From contig JACKEL010000001.1 in NCBI GenBank assembly GCA_020632975.1, positions 434,001-498,000 on the forward strand: a stretch of DNA of 64,000 nucleotides, read 5' to 3'. Both the position numbers and the translations under genes were made by a program. Of this stretch, positions 16,928 to 26,811 are shown one piece after another. A model generated the notes under the pieces. That model had not been told where the DNA came from and searched no databases. It was given only the letters and a program-made list of their open reading frames with translations. Numbering within the stretch: position 1 is the first letter of the stretch; each line of letters starts with the position of its first letter. Origin of the DNA: Myxococcales bacterium. Lineage in GTDB: Bacteria; Myxococcota_C; UBA6777.

Positions 16928-17434
16928 GTTATCAAACGATGGGGCTGTACCATCTGTTTGCAATCGTTTATTGGCTTTCGATTCCAATTGTTCATTGGCT
17001 TTCATTTCCAACGCACGTTCTTTTCGATCTTCATGACCTATCACGAGACCCAACGGCCCACCTAAATAAATGGGCAAATAAAACATCCACTCCGACGGGC
17101 CTGCTCCCGTGAGTGTTCTTTTGCCGATCATCGTTTCTATGGCGAAAAAAAAGACATACATACCAAAGGCACCCAAGAGAAAATCTCCAAATCTTCCCAA
17201 TAGTTTGGGGAGAAAAAAAACGGCGCCAATACAGGCACCCGCACAAAGACCTGCTCCACAAGAAACCCCAAAGACCGCCATCATTTCCCGCCAAGTCATC
17301 TTTCCCACCCACAAAGCATGCACTATAAGAGGAAGTCGAAAGCAGGTCAGCAGGAACATGACACCGCCAAGGACCACCCCCCCGACAAATACGTACAAGA
17401 ACCATTCAGCGATAAACGATTTTAATTTCTTCAC
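16886..17434 (-). CDS. Hypothetical multi-pass membrane protein
   Basis: 182 residues with four hydrophobic segments (about 10-33, 45-75, 80-103 and 118-135) separated by short basic loops, then a hydrophilic, Lys/Glu/Gln-rich tail of about 45 residues. No family was recognised. The GTG start at 17434 is supported by AGGAG eight bases upstream. The last 13 residues nearly match the C-terminus of the unrelated lipoprotein encoded next on the same strand, so the tail may have been acquired by duplication of 3' DNA rather than belonging to the ancestral gene. Confidence 0.6.
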   Translation of the reverse strand: MKKLKSFIAEWFLYVFVGGVVLGGVMFLLTCFRLPLIVHALWVGKMTWREMMAVFGVSCGAGLCAGACIGAVFFLPKLLGRFGDFLLGAFGMYVFFFAIETMIGKRTLTGAGPSEWMFYLPIYLGGPLGLVIGHEDRKERALEMKANEQLESKANKRLQTDGTAPSFDNDQKGTSEGVTQVS

Positions 17435-17657
17435 CCGACGCTCCTACTGTTTCGTTCTGATGGATAGCCCGCTTCCTGTAGGCAAGCAACGTACCAATCC
17501 CGAAAGTTAAAAATATTTTAACTTCATAACCTTACATTTTACGGGGGTTCATATTGTTGTCATTTGATCAAGTGAATCCGCGTGCTTTGTTCAAAGTGTC
17601 AACAAAGCTCTTGCCATGTATAAAATTTGTAGAGAAATCCCCCTCCACAACCCCAGG

Positions 17658-17704
17658 CATGTTCAAGGGACCTGTATCACCTCTTCGCACGTTCCCTTTT
17701 GGTC
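17658..17704 (-). repeat. 47-bp repeat, copy B (3' end of Cys-rich lipoprotein gene)
   Basis: Second copy of the segment at 16881-16927 (41/47 identical). Here it encodes DQKGTCEEVIQVP, the C-terminus of the lipoprotein, and its stop codon. Confidence 0.8.
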
Positions 17705-18208
17705 ATAGCAAAATGAGTTAACGCAAAAGCCCAAACAGTCCGTACTTTTCTGACATCCTTGGCGCTCGCATTGACGATTGTTATTACAAACAAAGTTTTT
17801 GGGGCAGCTCATCCCATCAATACACTCTGTTGGCTTACAGTGTCCGCTAGCATAGCAAGACTCCCCCACCAAACAATCCGAATCACCCGTACAGCCCGCT
17901 GCGCAAGCACGGCCACCGCAGTTCCCTGCTCCATCTTTGCAGATGATCTTGGGATCGTTCTTTTGGCAGTCTGCATCTTGCTCACACTCGTTCATGGGCG
18001 GGATACCACACACCTTGGGTCGCGGCCCCGGATTGACGCACTCTTTGGGCTTTGCACAGACATCTTCCGTGCTGCAATTTCCAGCAGCAGCAACGTCCGT
18101 GCCACCCTCTACCACAGACTCCCCACCATCGGGGTTTACCGTCGTCGACCCCTGACACGCGAATGCACCAAACAACACACCCAAACACACAAGCCATAAC
18201 AGCCGCAT
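17663..18208 (-). CDS. Small Cys-rich lipoprotein
   Basis: 181 residues. A signal peptide ends GAFA before Cys, giving a good lipobox. The mature part carries about 20 cysteines in short Dickkopf-like strings (DADCQ, DSDCL-GESCY, CPKNFVCNNNRQC), a style common in exported myxobacterial proteins and probably disulfide-bonded. Function is unknown. A preceding GTG codon is too close to the ribosome site GAGGTG, so ATG 18208 is preferred. The gene follows the YaiI-like gene with almost no gap, suggesting co-transcription. Confidence 0.75.
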   Translation of the reverse strand: MRLLWLVCLGVLFGAFACQGSTTVNPDGGESVVEGGTDVAAAGNCSTEDVCAKPKECVNPGPRPKVCGIPPMNECEQDADCQKNDPKIICKDGAGNCGGRACAAGCTGDSDCLVGESCYASGHCKPTECIDGMSCPKNFVCNNNRQCERQGCQKSTDCLGFCVNSFCYDQKGTCEEVIQVP

Positions 18209-18212
18209 CACT

Positions 18213-18695
18213 TCACCTCGGTTGCTCCAATTGGCGGAGCTTTTCGTCCTGTAAACACCTCGTTAACAAACGATCCAAAGCGTTCGCAAAGTTGCGTTTG
18301 TCCGCCTCTCCAAAAGGAGCAGGGCCACCCGTTTGCACGCCAGAGTCCCGCAGATCCTGCATAAAGTCTCGAACAGACAGGCGTTCTCTCACATTTTCTT
18401 CTGTGTAGAGCGCCCCACGATGACTCATCGCCACACCACCCGCATCGATGACCAACGCAGCCAGCGGGATATCCGACGTAATCACCAAATCGCCGAGTTC
18501 GACGCGTTGCGCGATGTAATGGTCCGCGACATCGAAACCTTTCTCCACCACAACCTGCGAAAGATACGGTGACTGCGGGAGGTACATCCCACGGTTGGCA
18601 ACAAAACATGTCGTGATCTTTTTCCGATCCACCGCACGAAACAAGATCTCTTTTACAGCTTTTGGCGTAGCATCTGCATCAACCCAGATCCGCAA
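18213..18695 (-). CDS. YaiI/YqxD family (UPF0178) protein
   Basis: 160 residues matching the YaiI/DUF188 family in length and motifs: N-terminal IWVDADATPKAVKEI, a central DLVITSDIPLA, and a GALYTEENVRERL segment. The fold is PIN-like with conserved aspartates that could bind metal, but the cellular role is not established. Translation starts at TTG with a strong GAGGAGGAAG site just upstream. The lipoprotein gene follows immediately on the same strand. The 286 bases upstream (18696-18981) hold no convincing gene. Confidence 0.9.
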   Translation of the reverse strand: MRIWVDADATPKAVKEILFRAVDRKKITTCFVANRGMYLPQSPYLSQVVVEKGFDVADHYIAQRVELGDLVITSDIPLAALVIDAGGVAMSHRGALYTEENVRERLSVRDFMQDLRDSGVQTGGPAPFGEADKRNFANALDRLLTRCLQDEKLRQLEQPR

Positions 18696-18981
18696 GACTT
18701 CCTCCTCAACGGGGCATCACCCCTGATCTTTGATAAAACACGCGACTCTCCCAACTTAGACAAGGATCACCTCCTTGGTCAATCTCTGGCCACGCTTGCT
18801 CCACAAACTCTCTTCGTGCTAGCGTTTTCTCGCTCAACCTCCTAAAAAGGTCGCTCGGTTTTGGTAAGCCCCGAGCATCCAACTGTTTGGACTCATGTTT
18901 AGCGCGAGATGGTCTCACGCAAGAACCCCTGGAAGGCAGCGTGATGCTTTTGTGCATCCCAACCTTTTGGAGTCCATCACC

Positions 18982-19326
18982 ATGACCCCTACCATCCATC
19001 ACGTCGGTCTTGTTTCATTCAATCTTGCCCACACCACCGCCTTTTACTGCGCCCTCTTTGATGCCCAGCCCCTTCATCAAAATGGACACACCCTCGTCCC
19101 TATCGGCCCTTGTATGCTCGCGATCTCCCCCAAAAAGCCCGAAGATCCCGAGAACTACGCTTGGGGTCACCACCTCGCGCTCTCTTGGCCCGCCTCCCCA
19201 AAAGACGCTCTCCTTCAAAAGCTCCAAGATCTCCAAGCCCCTTGCCAAGAGGTTCAAGGCCGTCTCTATGTCAAAGATCCAGATGGATTTACCCTTGAGT
19301 TTCTTTGGAATCTCTTAGAAAACTAA
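18982..19326 (+). CDS. VOC family (glyoxalase/bleomycin resistance-like) protein
   Basis: 114 residues. It begins TIHHVGLVSFNLAHTTAFYCALF, the usual first beta-alpha-beta unit of the vicinal-oxygen-chelate fold, and ends VKDPDGFTLEFL, whose Glu is the typical last metal ligand; the His of HHVG is the first. Members act in methylglyoxal detoxification, dioxygenation or drug binding, and the substrate cannot be told here. ATG 18982 is chosen over an upstream in-frame ATG at 18895 because the domain begins there. It converges on and overlaps the TetR gene by four bases. Confidence 0.88.
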   Translation: MTPTIHHVGLVSFNLAHTTAFYCALFDAQPLHQNGHTLVPIGPCMLAISPKKPEDPENYAWGHHLALSWPASPKDALLQKLQDLQAPCQEVQGRLYVKDPDGFTLEFLWNLLEN

Positions 19327-19904
19327 GAACTTTTCTTGTCGCCTTCCAAGACCTTCAATGCCCCATCCCACAAAAGCCGCGTCGTCAACTCTGCCATCTC
19401 TTCGGGCGTTTCGACCATCCCTCCCTGCAACCAACGGCGCACCAAACCATACAAAACGCCACCCACGCACCAACCCACCCATTCACCTGCCTGTGGGACA
19501 TTCCCTCCAAAGTCTGCATCCAACTTTTGCAATGTAAAGCGCGATGTCACCGAGAGAAAAAAGCTAGAGACATGGGGAAGTTCGTGCTCGCTCAACAAGC
19601 TTTGGTAGAGCTTGCCCTTGCGTAAGATATGGCGGTAGGTCAAAAGCGCCGCGTCTGTGCTGCGCATAAAAGAAAGACCCTTCTCGCTTGTAACAATCTC
19701 TTCTGCAAGCTCCTCAAACAACATCTCCAAGCCCGCCAAAAGCAACTCTTCTTTGGTCTGGAAGTGCGCGTAAAAGGTCGCGCGATGCACCCCCGCCCGT
19801 TCCGCGATCTCTTGGATCGTTAAAGGCTCGTAGCCTCGCTCCTCCACCAAAGCAAACAAAGCGTCCACCAACAAACGACGCGTCCGCAACACTCGACGAT
19901 CCAT
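19323..19904 (-). CDS. TetR/AcrR family regulator, divergent from SDR gene
   Basis: 193 residues from the ATG at 19904, which has GGAGG ten bases upstream; an upstream in-frame start at 19934 lacks one. The N-terminal helix-turn-helix (TIQEIAERAGVHRATFYAHFQTKEELL) is typical. The C-terminal half resembles the TetR_C domain with an aromatic-rich helix (GWCVGGVLYGLVRRWLQGG). It is transcribed away from the SDR gene, and the intergenic region carries three copies of ACAC-n-GTGT. It probably represses both itself and the SDR gene. Confidence 0.92.
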   Translation of the reverse strand: MDRRVLRTRRLLVDALFALVEERGYEPLTIQEIAERAGVHRATFYAHFQTKEELLLAGLEMLFEELAEEIVTSEKGLSFMRSTDAALLTYRHILRKGKLYQSLLSEHELPHVSSFFLSVTSRFTLQKLDADFGGNVPQAGEWVGWCVGGVLYGLVRRWLQGGMVETPEEMAELTTRLLWDGALKVLEGDKKSS

Positions 19905-19962
19905 CTTCCTACACCTCCAAGATTTCAAAACCACACCCTACCCCTCCCGCAAGAGAAAAGCA

Positions 19963-20024
19963 ACACCGTGTCGTTTTTCTCTTGACGCAAAACGACACGG
20001 TGTATAATAAACAACATAGTGTCG
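19963..20024. promoter_or_regulatory. Operator array and promoter between tetR and SDR genes
   Basis: ACACCGTGTCGTTTT (19963-19977) and AAAACGACACGGTGT (19989-20003) form a perfect 15-bp inverted repeat with an 11-base spacer. A third, weaker copy ACATAGTGTCG lies at 20014-20024. Each copy contains the small palindrome ACAC-n-GTGT. A plus-strand promoter overlaps: TTGACG (19982-19987) and TATAAT (20003-20008), spacer 15. Binding of the divergent TetR would block this promoter. Confidence 0.8.
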
Positions 20025-20078
20025 CCTTTCTCTCTTAACCCCACAAAAAAGAAGATATCTCTTCTCAAGGAGCGCACC

Positions 20079-21008
20079 ATGACACAGACGGCCCTCATTA
20101 CAGGCGGAAACAGTGGATTAGGCTTTTACTGTGCAGCAGAGATAGCGAAAGATCCTTCATGGCACGTCGTGATCGCATCGCGGGATGAACAGCGAAACAA
20201 CGAAGCTGTCGAGACATTGAAACGAAAGACCAAGAACCCCAACATCCACGCTCTTTCGCTCGATCTAGGCTCGCTTCAGTCCGTGCGAGACTTCGCCAAA
20301 GAGTTTGCCCAAAAAGGCTATCCACCCTTGCGTGCATTGGTTTGTAATGCAGGGCTTCAAGTCGTATCAGAAAAGCGCACCCAAGAAGGATTCGAATTAA
20401 CGTTTGGTGTCAACCACTTGGGCCACTTCCTATTGAGTAACTTGCTCTATCCCCAGCTCCAAGCCCCCGCCCGCATCGTCTTTGTAAGCAGTGGCACCCA
20501 TAACGCAGAACTCAGCACGGGCATGCCCAAGCCAGCCTTTACAGACGCCGAGCAGATGGCCCACCCAAGCCCCATCCCCCCCGAAAAGATCGGCGAAGAA
20601 GGCCGACGACGCTACAGCACTTCCAAACTTTGCAATGTCTTTTGTACCTATGAATTCGACCGCAGGCTCAAAGCAGCAGGTCACAAAGATATCTTGGTCA
20701 CCGCTTTCGATCCTGGTTTGATGCCTGGAACGGGCCTTGCGCGCGACTATTCCGCTTTCTTGCAACTGTTTTGGAAACTCTTGATCCCCATCATCACGCC
20801 CTTTATGCCTTTTTCGAGCACCCCAAAGCGTTCGGGACGCCATCTTGCCCGCCTCGCTGTAGGCCAAGAGTGGGCCGATCGCAGCGGGATCTACGTCGAT
20901 CGAGGAAAAGAGATCCCTTCCTCCAAAGAGTCGTATGACAAAGAAAAAGCGAAAAAACTTTGGGAAGATAGCGCACGCCTTGTTGGCTTGGATCCCCTAC
21001 CCCTTTAA
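20079..21008 (+). CDS. Short-chain dehydrogenase/reductase (retinol dehydrogenase/POR-like)
   Basis: 309 residues. The Rossmann motif TGGNSGLG lies near the N-terminus, NAG in the middle, and the catalytic pair in YSTSK. The C-terminal layout (FDPGLMPGTGLARDY) resembles the retinol dehydrogenase / protochlorophyllide reductase branch of SDRs. It should use NADP(H); the substrate is unknown. ATG 20079 follows AAGGAGCGCACC. It is controlled from the operator array upstream, so the ligand of the neighbouring TetR may be its substrate or product. Confidence 0.9.
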   Translation: MTQTALITGGNSGLGFYCAAEIAKDPSWHVVIASRDEQRNNEAVETLKRKTKNPNIHALSLDLGSLQSVRDFAKEFAQKGYPPLRALVCNAGLQVVSEKRTQEGFELTFGVNHLGHFLLSNLLYPQLQAPARIVFVSSGTHNAELSTGMPKPAFTDAEQMAHPSPIPPEKIGEEGRRRYSTSKLCNVFCTYEFDRRLKAAGHKDILVTAFDPGLMPGTGLARDYSAFLQLFWKLLIPIITPFMPFSSTPKRSGRHLARLAVGQEWADRSGIYVDRGKEIPSSKESYDKEKAKKLWEDSARLVGLDPLPL

Positions 21009-21026
21009 GCCCCAACCCCTCGAAGC

Positions 21027-22292
21027 TCAGTCGTCGTCGGGCTCGTCAGGTTCATCTTCAGAAGGCTTTGAACTGGGTGTCTCAGGATTTGTCTTCTCTT
21101 CCACTTTTGGTGCAGGCTTAGACTTTTTCTTAGAAGTACATGTGCAACGTCCAGGGTCGCCTTTCGGCCCTTTTGGTCCTTTCTCTCCTTTGACACCACG
21201 AGGCCCTTTGGGTCCTTGAAGACCACGTTCTCCTTGCGGGCCCACTTCTCCACGAGGCCCGACAGGACCAGGAAGTCCCGTCTCTCCTCGTGGTCCTGTC
21301 GCTCCTTTGGGTCCTTTCTCTCCCTTGGGGCCTTGGTCTCCCTTTTCACCCTTGGGTCCTTGGGGACCTGTGGGGCCTTGTGAACCTTGCGGACCTTTGG
21401 GGCCTTGCGGACCTTGGATACCTTTTTCGCCGCGATCCCCTTTGGGACCTTTTGGTCCAGCGATCCCTTGGGGTCCTTGCGGTCCCTGCGGGCCTTTCGG
21501 TCCAGCGATCCCTTTCTCGCCCTTGTCTCCTTTTGGACCTTGTGGGCCTTTCTCTCCTTTGACACCACGAGGCCCAGCGATCCCTTGGGGACCAGAGGGT
21601 CCTTGCGGTCCTTGTGGGCCTTGGAGACCTTTGGGGAGCACAACGGTTTGGACCTGCGAGCCACAGCGAAAACGAATGACCGTGCCGCGGGCGTCTTGCG
21701 TCAAACCATCGATCTTGCAGCTTACGCCATCCTTGCCTTTTTCTCCTTGCAAGACCATCACTTGCGCCAGAGCCAGTTTTTCCGACCCAACAAATCCCAT
21801 CAAAACAAACAAACCCGCGCGCAAGACGCTAGGCAGACGTACTTCTCGTTTCATGGCACTTCCTCCCGCAAGGAGCTGAAAACCTTGTTTTTCACCATAG
21901 ACTTGTGTTGCGTCACTCGTCGAAACCAAAGAAACAGAGGTCAACAAGTGAAGCGAGTTTCCAAACAACCCCCAACGATCACGAAAACGTCGCGTTGCGA
22001 GCCTCGCGTGTCTAGGTCGTTTCAGCCCAGGACCAAAGGTGACGGGCGCGACATCCCCGTTCCCTTCGATGTATGACAGCTTGACCTGCTTGGCCAACTG
22101 TTTCTTGCTATCGCCGCAGATCCCCCCCGAGCAAACCAGTGGAGGTTGACAATCAGACTTTTTCGCACAAGGCTGACCACGCCCTCCATCTTGGCAAGAG
22201 GTCGCCAAGATCGGGAAAAACCACAGAAAAATGCCGCGTCGAAAAAAGAAGCTGCCCCCCCGCCAAAGAAATTGGAGTCCACGAAGCAACAT
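21027..22292 (-). CDS. Collagen-like lipoprotein with TIG-like domain
   Basis: About 421 residues. The N-terminus has an Arg-rich segment, a hydrophobic stretch and ILATS before Cys, suggesting a lipoprotein. A short disulfide segment follows (PCAKKSDCQPPLVCSGGIC). Next comes an immunoglobulin-like/TIG segment (SVSLVSTSD through EVRLPSVLRAGLFVL to ALAQVMVLQGEKG). Then there are 53 uninterrupted Gly-x-y triplets rich in GPQ, GPK and GEK, a short Cys-rich break, and an acidic Pro/Glu/Asp tail. It should form trimers at the cell surface. The start is uncertain (ATG 22292 or 22313). An internal ATG at 21854 has a good GGAGGAAG site and might give a shorter product, but it would cut the TIG segment. 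Confidence 0.85.
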   Translation of the reverse strand: MLLRGLQFLWRGGSFFFRRGIFLWFFPILATSCQDGGRGQPCAKKSDCQPPLVCSGGICGDSKKQLAKQVKLSYIEGNGDVAPVTFGPGLKRPRHARLATRRFRDRWGLFGNSLHLLTSVSLVSTSDATQVYGEKQGFQLLAGGSAMKREVRLPSVLRAGLFVLMGFVGSEKLALAQVMVLQGEKGKDGVSCKIDGLTQDARGTVIRFRCGSQVQTVVLPKGLQGPQGPQGPSGPQGIAGPRGVKGEKGPQGPKGDKGEKGIAGPKGPQGPQGPQGIAGPKGPKGDRGEKGIQGPQGPKGPQGSQGPTGPQGPKGEKGDQGPKGEKGPKGATGPRGETGLPGPVGPRGEVGPQGERGLQGPKGPRGVKGEKGPKGPKGDPGRCTCTSKKKSKPAPKVEEKTNPETPSSKPSEDEPDEPDDD

Positions 22293-22495
22293 CTCTTCCA
22301 CCCTTCTCTCCATGCAAGAAGCTTTTGGATCTTCCGCCGAATATGTCTCTTGATGTGCCTCGGTTGTACAACGCCCTACAATACAACACAAATTTTTCTC
22401 TTCCGCGACTCACTCGACCGCTCCACGTCTTTTTCGCGAGTCATCCAAGACGCTTCAAACCAAGAACTTCCACCCAAAAAAGAGGAGACCCTGCC

Positions 22496-23827
22496 ATGTT
22501 GTCCGATCCAAAAAACAAAGAAAATATCTTACAAGGCACGCCATCTCTTCGTCCAACATCGTCTTTTTGGGCCGGCCTTTTTACAACAGCTTGTTTGTTG
22601 TCTCCTTCCGCGATTGTCCATGCACAGCCCAATACCACCGCGCCACAAGCGACCGTTGCGACGAGCCGCCCGACCTCCAAACCACATTCACGGCCGAGTA
22701 CAAAAGCCCCGCCACGACACACTTTTACCAACCACCATCGCGGGGGTTATCCTTTTCTCCAAAGTGTCGCCTTTTCAAGTGATGGCCGCAGGATCTTGGC
22801 GGGTGCTGCGGGCCGTTATGGTGGTATCCGTATGTGGGATTGGTGGTCTGGCATCGAATACGACATGGTCAAAACGTATGGCGATATCGTTCGGGTGAGT
22901 TTCCTGCAAAAAGATCGAAAGATCGGTTTCTTTCGCGTGTACACCCCAGGCGACTCCGTGAATGGAGATGGGTTTTTTATCCACGATCTAGGGAGCCCCA
23001 AGGCCAGCATTTGGTCCACATGGCTCGACTATGCGGTCTTTTCGCCAAGCACAAGCCAAGGCACGATCTTTCAAAAAAGCGGAAAGCTTCTCTTTTACAA
23101 CGAAAAGATGCTCCCCACTCCACTCTCCAAAGAGATCAAAAAACAAGGACTCACAGGGATCGCACTCGCTCCCAAAAGCCGCTACGCAGCGCTGGTTCGC
23201 AACCTCTACGAAAAGAAAAACAAAGGAGCAACGGCCTCCCAAATCACTTTGGTGGACCTCCACAAAAACAAAGCCATCAAGACCTTACGACGACAAGCCA
23301 CCCATACCGCCCGTCGCATGGCGCTTACAAGCGATGGAGAACGCCTTGTCATTGGAAGATATGGAAAGGTCGAGATCTGGGCCCCCAAACAACAAAAACA
23401 TATACGAGACTTCGACTTCCCCAACGATACGGAGATCTTGCCGCTGTTTTCCCCTGATGAAAAAACGTTGATCATGGTGACCCAGCCGAGTATCGGGCGT
23501 TCTTGGAGCTATGCAAAGACGCGTTCAGGCTTCCGCTTTCGCAACAAACACAACAGCCTCGATACAAAGGTCTTTTTCTACGATGCCCGCACCCTCAAAC
23601 AACAAAAGTCTTGGACCCTCAAAAAATGCTTTTTCCGCACGACTTACTATCGCTTTGGCTCAATGCGAGGCGCAGAACACAACCCCGAACGCGCCGCTTT
23701 CTCACCAAGCGGACACATCCTTGCCATCGCGTGTAGCGGCGGGCTACAGATCCTCAACATCCGCACCAACAAACGTATCAAGACCATCCCATGGCTTGTT
23801 CGTGGGATCTCTCTGAAGAAAAAATAA
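22496..23827 (+). CDS. Exported beta-propeller (WD40-like) protein
   Basis: 443 residues from ATG 22496, preceded by AGAGGAG. A long N-region and hydrophobic stretch end VHA-Q, a probable signal peptidase I site, followed by a Thr/Pro/Ser/Lys linker of about 45 residues. The body has repeated propeller blades: VAFSSDGRRILAGAAG-x-RYGGIRMWDW, MALTSDGERLVIGRYGKVEIWA, LFSPDEKTLIMV and AAFSPSGHILAIACSGGLQILNI. WD40 propellers are scaffolds for protein contacts. The export signal suggests a periplasmic or surface location. The promoter region overlaps the 5' end of the divergent collagen-like gene. Confidence 0.85.
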   Translation: MLSDPKNKENILQGTPSLRPTSSFWAGLFTTACLLSPSAIVHAQPNTTAPQATVATSRPTSKPHSRPSTKAPPRHTFTNHHRGGYPFLQSVAFSSDGRRILAGAAGRYGGIRMWDWWSGIEYDMVKTYGDIVRVSFLQKDRKIGFFRVYTPGDSVNGDGFFIHDLGSPKASIWSTWLDYAVFSPSTSQGTIFQKSGKLLFYNEKMLPTPLSKEIKKQGLTGIALAPKSRYAALVRNLYEKKNKGATASQITLVDLHKNKAIKTLRRQATHTARRMALTSDGERLVIGRYGKVEIWAPKQQKHIRDFDFPNDTEILPLFSPDEKTLIMVTQPSIGRSWSYAKTRSGFRFRNKHNSLDTKVFFYDARTLKQQKSWTLKKCFFRTTYYRFGSMRGAEHNPERAAFSPSGHILAIACSGGLQILNIRTNKRIKTIPWLVRGISLKKK

Positions 23828-23906
23828 GCTCGAAAGGTTTTTAGGAAAGGCGCGGGAGAGAGGAAAGCTCGAAGGGAAGGGATATTGAGAGCATGAAGGC
23901 AGGGAA

Positions 23907-25319
23907 TTATCTGCAAGCACCAGAAGACATCGCAGAAGTCCCAGCCATCGCAGCTTCGCAGTAGTTTGCATAGGTCTTGCCGTCACAACCGCACACAGGG
24001 TTGTATTCACGACCACATCCTTGGGGCTTTACAGCGCAAACACCAGGCATATCCGCGGCACCACACATCGCAGTGACAGAGAAGTGACAGTATTGGCCCG
24101 CAGGACAGGAGTTATCGACGCCTGGAGGCACCAAGCCACCACAACGCTTCATCGCACAGTCCGTTTCTGTACAAGACACGCGACCACCTGAACAGACACA
24201 AGTGTTGCAACCATCGGTGGCAGGGAACTTTTCGCCATCTTTGTAGCGCATCCCATCGTACTTACACATGGAGGGTTCGCTTTCGCACTCACCTTCTTTG
24301 GCAATAGAAGCCCCGTTGCGAGCGGCTTCACAAGCGTTTCCATAAGTCTTGCCATCGCAACCACATACAGGTTGGTACACGAGGTTGCAACCGCTGGGCT
24401 TGGCAACACAAATCCCCATCCCATCGTCAAATCCGCAACCTTGCTCTATCTTGCAATACATCCCATCCGCACAAGCAAGGTTTGTGAGACCACCGCAGGA
24501 CTTGGGAGGACAAGCGCGATCTGTACAAGCCACCTGACCACCCGAGCAAACACAAGCGTTACAACCATTGGCATCTGTAAAGGTTTCACCTTCTTTGTAC
24601 ACTTTTCCATTGTAGGAGCAGGTCGTCGGCTTTGCGCACTCGCCGATCTTCATCGCGGAAGTCCCCGCAGCATTTGCAGCACACTCGTTGGTATAAGTCT
24701 TTCCATTACAAGCACAAACAGGAGCATGGTACTCAGGGCAAGCTGTCGGCAACACACGACAAACCCCAGTGGCATCGGTCGCGCCACACATAAGTTCGAT
24801 ATCGTAGTGACAGTATTGACCAGAAGGACAGGAGTTATCGACACCAGGAGGCACCAAACCACCGCAAGACTTTTCCTTACAAGTCTTCTCTGTGCAAGAA
24901 ACCCCGCCAGCACTACAAGAACATGTGTTGCAACCGTCTTCTGCGGCAAAGGTTGTCCCATCTTTGTAAGTCTTGCCTTTGTAGAGACAGTCCTTGGGGC
25001 AAACAGCCAAAGTGCACATCACTTGGCCATTTCGACACATACAGGAGTTGCAGCCATCTGAGGCTGGGAACTGATCGCCATCCTTGTAAGACTTGCCATT
25101 GTAAGAACAAGCCGAAACACAGGCCTTTTCTGTACAAGAGACACTGCCCCCACTACAAGTGCAGGTGTTGCAACCATCCGTATCAGGGAAACTTGCGCCA
25201 TCTGCATAACTTTTTCCTTCGTAGGTACAGACAGAACCAGGAGCCACCCCACACCCCGAAGTCACCCCTGCCAAAAACCAAAGTCCACACAACAACAAAC
25301 CAAACTTCCAAAAACGCAT
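23907..25319 (-). CDS. Lipoprotein with five VWC-like and three Kazal-like domains
   Basis: 470 residues. The signal peptide ends GVTSG before Cys. Five modules follow the pattern C-x-Y-x-G-x-x-Y-x-(D/E)-G ... DGCN-x-C-x-C ... V-x-C-x-x-x-x-C, typical of von Willebrand C-like domains. Three units join a CGGL-x(n)-CPxGQYC element to a Kazal-type domain (PVCGCDGKTY-x-N-x-C). Kazal domains inhibit serine proteases in animals and occur in bacterial secreted proteins, so inhibition of foreign or self proteases is possible, not shown. The order is VWC3-Kazal-VWC-Kazal-VWC-Kazal. ATG 25319 follows AGGAAGG; the upstream in-frame start lacks a signal peptide. Confidence 0.9.
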   Translation of the reverse strand: MRFWKFGLLLCGLWFLAGVTSGCGVAPGSVCTYEGKSYADGASFPDTDGCNTCTCSGGSVSCTEKACVSACSYNGKSYKDGDQFPASDGCNSCMCRNGQVMCTLAVCPKDCLYKGKTYKDGTTFAAEDGCNTCSCSAGGVSCTEKTCKEKSCGGLVPPGVDNSCPSGQYCHYDIELMCGATDATGVCRVLPTACPEYHAPVCACNGKTYTNECAANAAGTSAMKIGECAKPTTCSYNGKVYKEGETFTDANGCNACVCSGGQVACTDRACPPKSCGGLTNLACADGMYCKIEQGCGFDDGMGICVAKPSGCNLVYQPVCGCDGKTYGNACEAARNGASIAKEGECESEPSMCKYDGMRYKDGEKFPATDGCNTCVCSGGRVSCTETDCAMKRCGGLVPPGVDNSCPAGQYCHFSVTAMCGAADMPGVCAVKPQGCGREYNPVCGCDGKTYANYCEAAMAGTSAMSSGACR

Positions 25320-25630
25320 GATAAAGCCTTCCTTTCTAAAACAAACCCTGGGGTCGATTCCCCAAAACATGCTTTTTGTCTTCTACAAATTGCGTTCCAC
25401 CCTCTCGAACAAGAGCCAAAAATCATTATCAAAGCAGCAAGATAAGCCCGAACCATTCGTTTCTTGCCCCCTTTCCCAAGCACCAGATTTTTGCAAGAGC
25501 CTCAGAAAACTGATGCCCCCCTCCGCTTTTTGCTGTTTATGGAACAATGTCTTTCAAGCATCGCTTTTGTGGTCTCAAGCAACTAAGCTTCAAGCGTTGC
25601 ACCACCCATCCGCCCCACAAGGAGAAGAAG

Positions 25631-26650
<1,020 letters not shown>

Positions 26651-26811
26651 CCCACCAAGAGACCCCTCCAGCAGAACTTAGCATCCCGAAAAGACGGTCA
26701 TCTCGAAGTTTCTAGTTGACAGGTGGAAGATCGATCCACACGATGTCATGGCTTTTTGGCGAGATATCGTCCACAAAAGAAAAGCATACCCCTCACAACA
26801 AGGAGAGTTTC

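Noticed and set aside
18706..19002. A 98-codon minus-strand frame just upstream of the YaiI-like gene
   Set aside because: It overlaps the VOC gene start, has no domain and no good ribosome site; spacing alone is not enough.
21100..21650. Repeat array on the plus strand rich in GGTCCTTG/GGACCTTG
   Set aside because: It is the coding sequence of Gly-x-y collagen triplets read on the opposite strand, not a separate element.
21027..21854. Reading the collagen protein as a separate gene starting at 21854
   Set aside because: The good ribosome site is tempting, but the residues before and after the ATG form one continuous TIG-like domain, so the longer protein is preferred.
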